NCBI GenBank assembly: GCA_946482635.1
Contig: CAMLSG010000090.1
Coordinates: 1 to 19,520 of the forward strand
DNA from: an uncultured Duganella sp.
GTDB lineage: Bacteria > Pseudomonadota > Gammaproteobacteria > Burkholderiales > Burkholderiaceae
Direction of reading: 5' to 3'
DNA: 19,520 bases
The translations under genes were made by a program, and so were the position numbers. This document shows positions 17,201 through 19,520 of the stretch, one piece after another; within the stretch, counting starts at the first letter, position 1, and each line of letters opens with the position of its first letter. The notes under the pieces were generated by a model that saw nothing but the letters and a program-made list of their open reading frames with translations, did not search any database and was not told where the DNA came from.

Positions 17201-18269
17201 GTCGGCCGTCATGGACGTGCTGCGCAGCTTCAACCTGGGTGCTTGCAGCCATATCATCGGCAAGCCAAATGACCGTGGCGTGATCGAATTCACGCGCGAC
17301 GCCAAGATCATCTACTCGCAGCCGCGCGCCGAACTGCACCGCCTGTGGAGCGAAACCAGCTGGCGCATTTCCCGCGTGCGCGAGAACCCGGCCACTGCGG
17401 ATGCCGAATACGACCGCCTGCTGGACGAAACCGACCCAGGCATGCAGCCGAAAATCACCTTCGACATGGCGGAAAATATCGCTGCACCGTTCCTGTCGTC
17501 CGGCGTGCGGCCACGCGTTGCGATCCTGCGCGAGCAGGGCGTCAACTCCCATATCGAGACCGCATGGGCGATGCACCGCGCCGGCTTTACCGCCGTCGAC
17601 GTGCACATGAGCGACCTGATTTCGCGCCGTGTTTCGCTGGACGACTTCCAGGGCATTATCGCGGTGGGTGGCTTCTCTTACGGCGACGTGCTGGGTGCGG
17701 GCGAAGGCTGGGCGAAGTCCATCCTGTTCAACCCGGAGATGGCCGACCAGTTCGCCAAATTCTTCCAGCGTAAGGACACCTTCGGCATGGGTATCTGCAA
17801 CGGCTGCCAGATGATGTCGAACCTGAAATCGTTGATCCCAGGCGCACACGCGTGGCCGAAGTTCACCACCAACAAGTCCGAGAAGTTCGAAGCGCGCTTC
17901 TCGATGGTGGAAGTGCTGGATTCGCCATCGATCTTCCTGCAAGGCATGGCCGGCACCCAGACCCCGATCGCAATTGCGCACGGCGAAGGTTTCGCCGACT
18001 TCAGCCAGACCGGCAATATCGATGAGGCCATCGGCGCCCTGCGTTTCGTGGACAACAAGGGCAGCGCCACCGAAACCTATCCGTACAACCCGAACGGTTC
18101 GCCGCGCGGCCTGACCTCGGTGACCACGGCTGACGGCCGCTTCACCGTGATGATGCCGCACCCGGAACGTGTTTCCCGTACTGTGCAGAACTCCTGGCAC
18201 CCAGACGGTTGGGGCGAGGATTCGCCATGGGCCCGCATGTGGGGCAATGCCCGTAAGTTCATCGGCTAA
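14226..18269 (+). CDS. purL: Phosphoribosylformylglycinamidine synthase (FGAM synthase), large single-chain form
   Basis: A 1347-residue enzyme of the fourth step of purine synthesis, converting FGAR, glutamine and ATP to FGAM in the cytoplasm. Its length matches the long gammaproteobacterial/betaproteobacterial PurL (about 1300 residues). It has an N-terminal PurS-like region, two AIRS-type synthetase halves ([24 protein letters not shown] from about residue 321), and a C-terminal class I glutaminase (about 1095-1347). The glutaminase has nucleophile Cys1191 in GICNGCQMM and His1312/Glu1314 in PHPERV. The start ATG 14226 fits the usual N-terminus ([11 protein letters not shown]). No Shine-Dalgarno sequence is visible. 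It is a single-gene unit with a strong terminator, divergent from the receiver-TPR pair. Codon use is strongly biased: no TTA, CTA or TCA codon occurs over most of its length, as expected of a highly expressed gene in a GC-rich genome. Confidence 0.97.
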   Translation: MLILPGSNALSSFRSQRLLNQLQAVLPAITSVQARFIHFVDSASPLSEDDLNRMNGLLTYGEPALPEHAEGVVEEFVVIPRFGTISPWASKATDIVHNCGMAHIHRVERGVAYRINLKGGILGTGLGAAKKLDSEQAQAVAALLHDRMTESVLRHPDQAAGLFSSLEAKPLESIDVMGAGRNALEKANTDLGLAMSDDEIDYLLEAFTNAKRNPTDVELMMFAQANSEHCRHKIFNADWTIDGVAQDKSLFKMIKNTHEKNPRGTIVAYSDNSSIIEGAEVTRFYPREGQEYAPSTELVHTLMKVETHNHPTAISPFPGASTGAGGEIRDEGATGRGSKPKAGLTGFTVSNLMIPGAVQAWENAANVTAPAGKRDESQVYGKPERIASPLQIMIEGPLGGAAFSNEFGRPVLGGYFRTYEQNIGQQFAGGKDTVMGYHKPIMIAGGIGNISASHTHKNDIPVGSLLIQLGGPGMRIGMGGSAASSMATGTNTADLDFDSVQRGNPEMERRAQEVINGCWQLADKNPIISIHDVGAGGLSNAFPEITNDAKRGAIFDLRKVPLEESGMAPKEIWSNESQERYVLAIAPGDLALFQGLCERERCPFAVVGVATEERQLKVIDQEMGNNPVDMPMEVLLGKPPKMHRDVKHVQNDLPAIDLTGIQLEEAAKRVLLLPTVADKSFLITIGDRTVGGMSVRDQMVGPWQVPVADCAVTTLSYDAYVGEAMAMGERTPLAVIDAPASGRMAVGETVTNLAAAPINDISDIKLSANWMAACGQPGQDAALFDTVKAVGMELCPALGLSIPVGKDSLSMRTTWKDEGADKAVISPVSLIVSGFSPVYDVRKSLTPQIRTDKGETSLIVIDLGRGKNRMGASALAQVMGQLGNAAPDVDSPEDLKGFFNAIQQLNKEGKILAYHDRSDGGLYATLVEMAFAGRAGLSVNLDMLTLGEEGTMDHGDAKNWAGQVAERRNELTLSALFNEELGAVIQVPAEEKSAVMDVLRSFNLGACSHIIGKPNDRGVIEFTRDAKIIYSQPRAELHRLWSETSWRISRVRENPATADAEYDRLLDETDPGMQPKITFDMAENIAAPFLSSGVRPRVAILREQGVNSHIETAWAMHRAGFTAVDVHMSDLISRRVSLDDFQGIIAVGGFSYGDVLGAGEGWAKSILFNPEMADQFAKFFQRKDTFGMGICNGCQMMSNLKSLIPGAHAWPKFTTNKSEKFEARFSMVEVLDSPSIFLQGMAGTQTPIAIAHGEGFADFSQTGNIDEAIGALRFVDNKGSATETYPYNPNGSPRGLTSVTTADGRFTVMMPHPERVSRTVQNSWHPDGWGEDSPWARMWGNARKFIG

Positions 18270-18294
18270 GCAAGCCTGACTTCAGGGCAAGGAT

Positions 18295-18326
18295 CGGCCC
18301 GGTCGCGCAAGCGGCCGGGCCGTTTT
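18295..18326 (+). terminator. Intrinsic terminator of purL
   Basis: A 12-bp stem CGGCCCGGTCGC (18295-18306) / GCGGCCGGGCCG (18311-18322), with one G-T wobble, is capped by a GCAA tetraloop and followed by TTTT. It starts 26 nt after the purL stop and lies just before the end of the facing PEP-CTERM-like gene. There is no T tract on the other strand, so it should act on purL only. Confidence 0.9.
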
Positions 18327-18329
18327 CAT

Positions 18330-19010
18330 TCATGGACGCTGGCGACGGGCGGCAACGAAGGCCAGCAGGCCGCCGAGCATCAGGAAAGCTGAGCCGGGGA
18401 GAGGGACTTGCGCTGCATCGGCGAACGTGAAGTCGTCGGCGACCCAGTTGCCGTTCAATTGGCCCAGCTCCCGGCGGTCAATGCGATAGCTGGTGATGGC
18501 ACCCAGCGTCGCGAAGATACTGGTATCGACAAAGGATAAAGGCTCTGGCAAGCCGGGATGGCTTTCCGGCAAATCGAACACGACTGATCCAAGTTCCGTC
18601 GCGCCGTTCAGGGCCACGATCGTGACCTGGTCCGCGCCACCCTCGCCGAAGCCGTAGTACTGGTTGCGTCCGAACCATGCGCCTGTCAGGAGCTTGTTCG
18701 TCGTAATCGTCAAGCCGCTGTCGCCGGATGCATTGGAGACGAAGTAATGCCCGGAATGTGGGATACCGAATAATGGACCGGCCGGCCCTCCGACCCGATA
18801 TTCATCGCCAACAACGCCGAACCGGTTATCCCAAATAACGCCTTTGTATTCCAGGCTGCTGGTGGAATTAGTCCATTGAATGCCGGTTGCACTATCGAGC
18901 GCCGGAGGAAACTGAAGGTCGTCAAATGTGGCGATGACGCCGGCCATTGCAGGGGCAGCGGAAATAAAAGCACAGCAAGCAATTAACTGCTGAAATGCGA
19001 GTTTATTCAT
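18330..19010 (-). CDS. Exported protein with PEP-CTERM-like (VPLPG) sorting signal
   Basis: A 226-residue protein. A signal peptide covers about residues 1-23 and ends with APAMA. A beta-rich secreted body follows, with FDDL near the mature N-terminus, typical of many PEP-CTERM proteins. The C-terminal sorting signal is VPLPG (202-206), hydrophobic SAFLMLGGLLAFVAA, and a basic RRQRP tail. The motif has Leu where PEP-CTERM has Glu, so it belongs to the VPLPA-like variants, which may use a different exosortase (family knowledge; the pairing here is inferred). The ATG at 19010 is firmly set by AAGGAGG (rc of 19018-19024) 7 nt upstream. It is convergent with purL. Function of the mature part is unknown. 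Confidence 0.83.
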   Translation of the reverse strand: MNKLAFQQLIACCAFISAAPAMAGVIATFDDLQFPPALDSATGIQWTNSTSSLEYKGVIWDNRFGVVGDEYRVGGPAGPLFGIPHSGHYFVSNASGDSGLTITTNKLLTGAWFGRNQYYGFGEGGADQVTIVALNGATELGSVVFDLPESHPGLPEPLSFVDTSIFATLGAITSYRIDRRELGQLNGNWVADDFTFADAAQVPLPGSAFLMLGGLLAFVAARRQRP

Positions 19011-19023
19011 TATTCGGCCTCCT

Positions 19024-19066
19024 TTTAGTTGTCACGAGTTTAACGCGACGTTTTGAGGGCCGGCAA
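19024..19066 (-). promoter_or_regulatory. Weak candidate promoter of the VPLPG-CTERM gene
   Basis: Reading the minus strand of the 132-bp gap, TTGCCG (four of six -35 bases) is followed after 18 bp by TAAACT (four of six -10 bases), then by the AAGGAGG ribosome binding site. I looked for a sigma-54 TGGCAC-N5-TTGC pattern, known from some PEP-CTERM gene promoters, and found none. Confidence 0.25.
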
Positions 19067-19090
19067 TTGTGTGCTTTATCCGTGTTGTTT

Positions 19091-19105
19091 TGCCGTCGTA
19101 CGGCA
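19091..19105. repeat. Perfect inverted repeat between the alkD-like and VPLPG-CTERM genes
   Basis: TGCCGT (19091-19096), CGT, ACGGCA (19100-19105) is a perfect 6-bp inverted repeat 37 bp past the stop of the DNA glycosylase gene. It has no T tract after it on either strand, so it is not a standard intrinsic terminator. It could be a weak 3'-end hairpin or a regulator site for the downstream gene. Confidence 0.35.
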
Positions 19106-19142
19106 GCTATTGGAATGCACGCCAAGTTCTGGCTGGTTCGCG

Positions 19143-19520
19143 CTAAAGTGCAGCCTGGTTCTGGGGCATGATGTGCTTCGCGGCCTCGCGAATGCTCAAT
19201 TTTGATAGTCCCGCTTTATTTTCATTTATGAATTGAGCGACATTATGTGGCGCATGCCGCGCATAATCGCGCAAGGCCCAGCCTATTGCTTTCTGAATGA
19301 AAAATTCATTCTCATGGCCAAGTGCGAGTGAATAGCGAAATAGCCGCATTTCATCGGTTCTGCCACGCCATCCCAATTGATGGAGGAGGGCGATTCTCCG
19401 CATCCAGAAGCTGTCATGTTTTAAAGCGGAATCCATCTCGTGATGTTCGAAGCGCAGTACGTCGCCGATGATTCCAGCCATTCCATCGACCGAATCCCAC
19501 CACGGCTTGCGCAGAACGAA
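19143..19520 (-). CDS. DNA alkylation repair protein, AlkD-like (HEAT-repeat glycosylase), 5' end outside window
   Basis: The C-terminal 125 residues of an AlkD-family DNA glycosylase, which excises N3- and N7-alkylpurines without base flipping. The frame runs through the window edge: upstream of the internal ATG at 19481 it continues as FVLRKPWWDSVDG, the characteristic WWDxVD motif of this family. Downstream are DSFWMRRIALLHQLGW and FIQKAIGWALRDYAR, matching the DNA-contacting Arg and Trp segments of HEAT repeats. The stop is TAG at 19143-19145. The full protein is expected to be about 220-240 residues. The ATG at 19481 is internal and should not be taken as the start. Confidence 0.9.
   Translation of the reverse strand, partial: FVLRKPWWDSVDGMAGIIGDVLRFEHHEMDSALKHDSFWMRRIALLHQLGWRGRTDEMRLFRYSLALGHENEFFIQKAIGWALRDYARHAPHNVAQFINENKAGLSKLSIREAAKHIMPQNQAAL

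Noticed and set aside
14166..18200. A 1344-residue open reading frame antisense to purL
   Set aside because: It is read in exact codon register with purL, so its stops would correspond to sense codons TTA, CTA and TCA, which are avoided in this GC-rich, highly biased gene. The predicted protein is His/Arg/Gln-rich with no recognisable domain.

Overview
The window looks like chromosomal DNA of a high-GC betaproteobacterium, most likely Oxalobacteraceae of the Massilia/Duganella/Janthinobacterium type. This rests on strong G/C bias at third codon positions, the order tRNA-Val, tRNA-Asp, ppiD, a long single-chain PurL of about 1347 residues, the divergent tesA/ybbA pair, and two PEP-CTERM-type exported proteins. 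It is inferred from recall of families, not from a database search.

Layout: 1-268 holds the 3' end of tRNA-Val(TAC) and two identical tRNA-Asp(GTC) genes, closed by an intrinsic terminator. 392-2287 is ppiD (periplasmic folding factor) with its own promoter and terminator. 2407-3207 is a PEP-CTERM protein converging on the minus-strand pair tesA-mnmH (4860 to 3173), which is divergent from ybbA (4859-5557). nnr (5565-7100, minus) is divergent from a fused 5-oxoprolinase (7146-10748). Two tandem receiver-TPR proteins (14005 to 10745, minus) are divergent from purL (14226-18269). A second PEP-CTERM-like gene (18330-19010, minus) and the C-terminal part of an AlkD-like DNA glycosylase (19143 to the right edge, minus) close the window.

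Functionally most of the window is housekeeping: envelope protein folding, tRNA wobble-uridine modification, lysophospholipase/thioesterase, repair of hydrated NAD(P)H, recycling of 5-oxoproline, purine synthesis and alkylation repair. nnr and the 5-oxoprolinase share a 45-bp divergent intergenic region and both deal with spontaneously formed metabolite damage products, which may be more than coincidence. Genes are tightly packed: neighbouring genes overlap at shared start codons (tesA/ybbA), at a shared TTAA stop (oxoprolinase/receiver-TPR), by ATGA (tesA/mnmH) and by 35 bp tail-to-tail (PEP-CTERM/mnmH). No gap longer than 300 bases lacks a gene.

No mobile element, CRISPR array, phage remnant or obvious defence system was seen. 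The least explained part is the tandem pair of receiver-TPR proteins. Both carry Glu where a receiver normally has its phospho-accepting Asp and Pro in the acidic metal-binding pair, and no histidine kinase is nearby.
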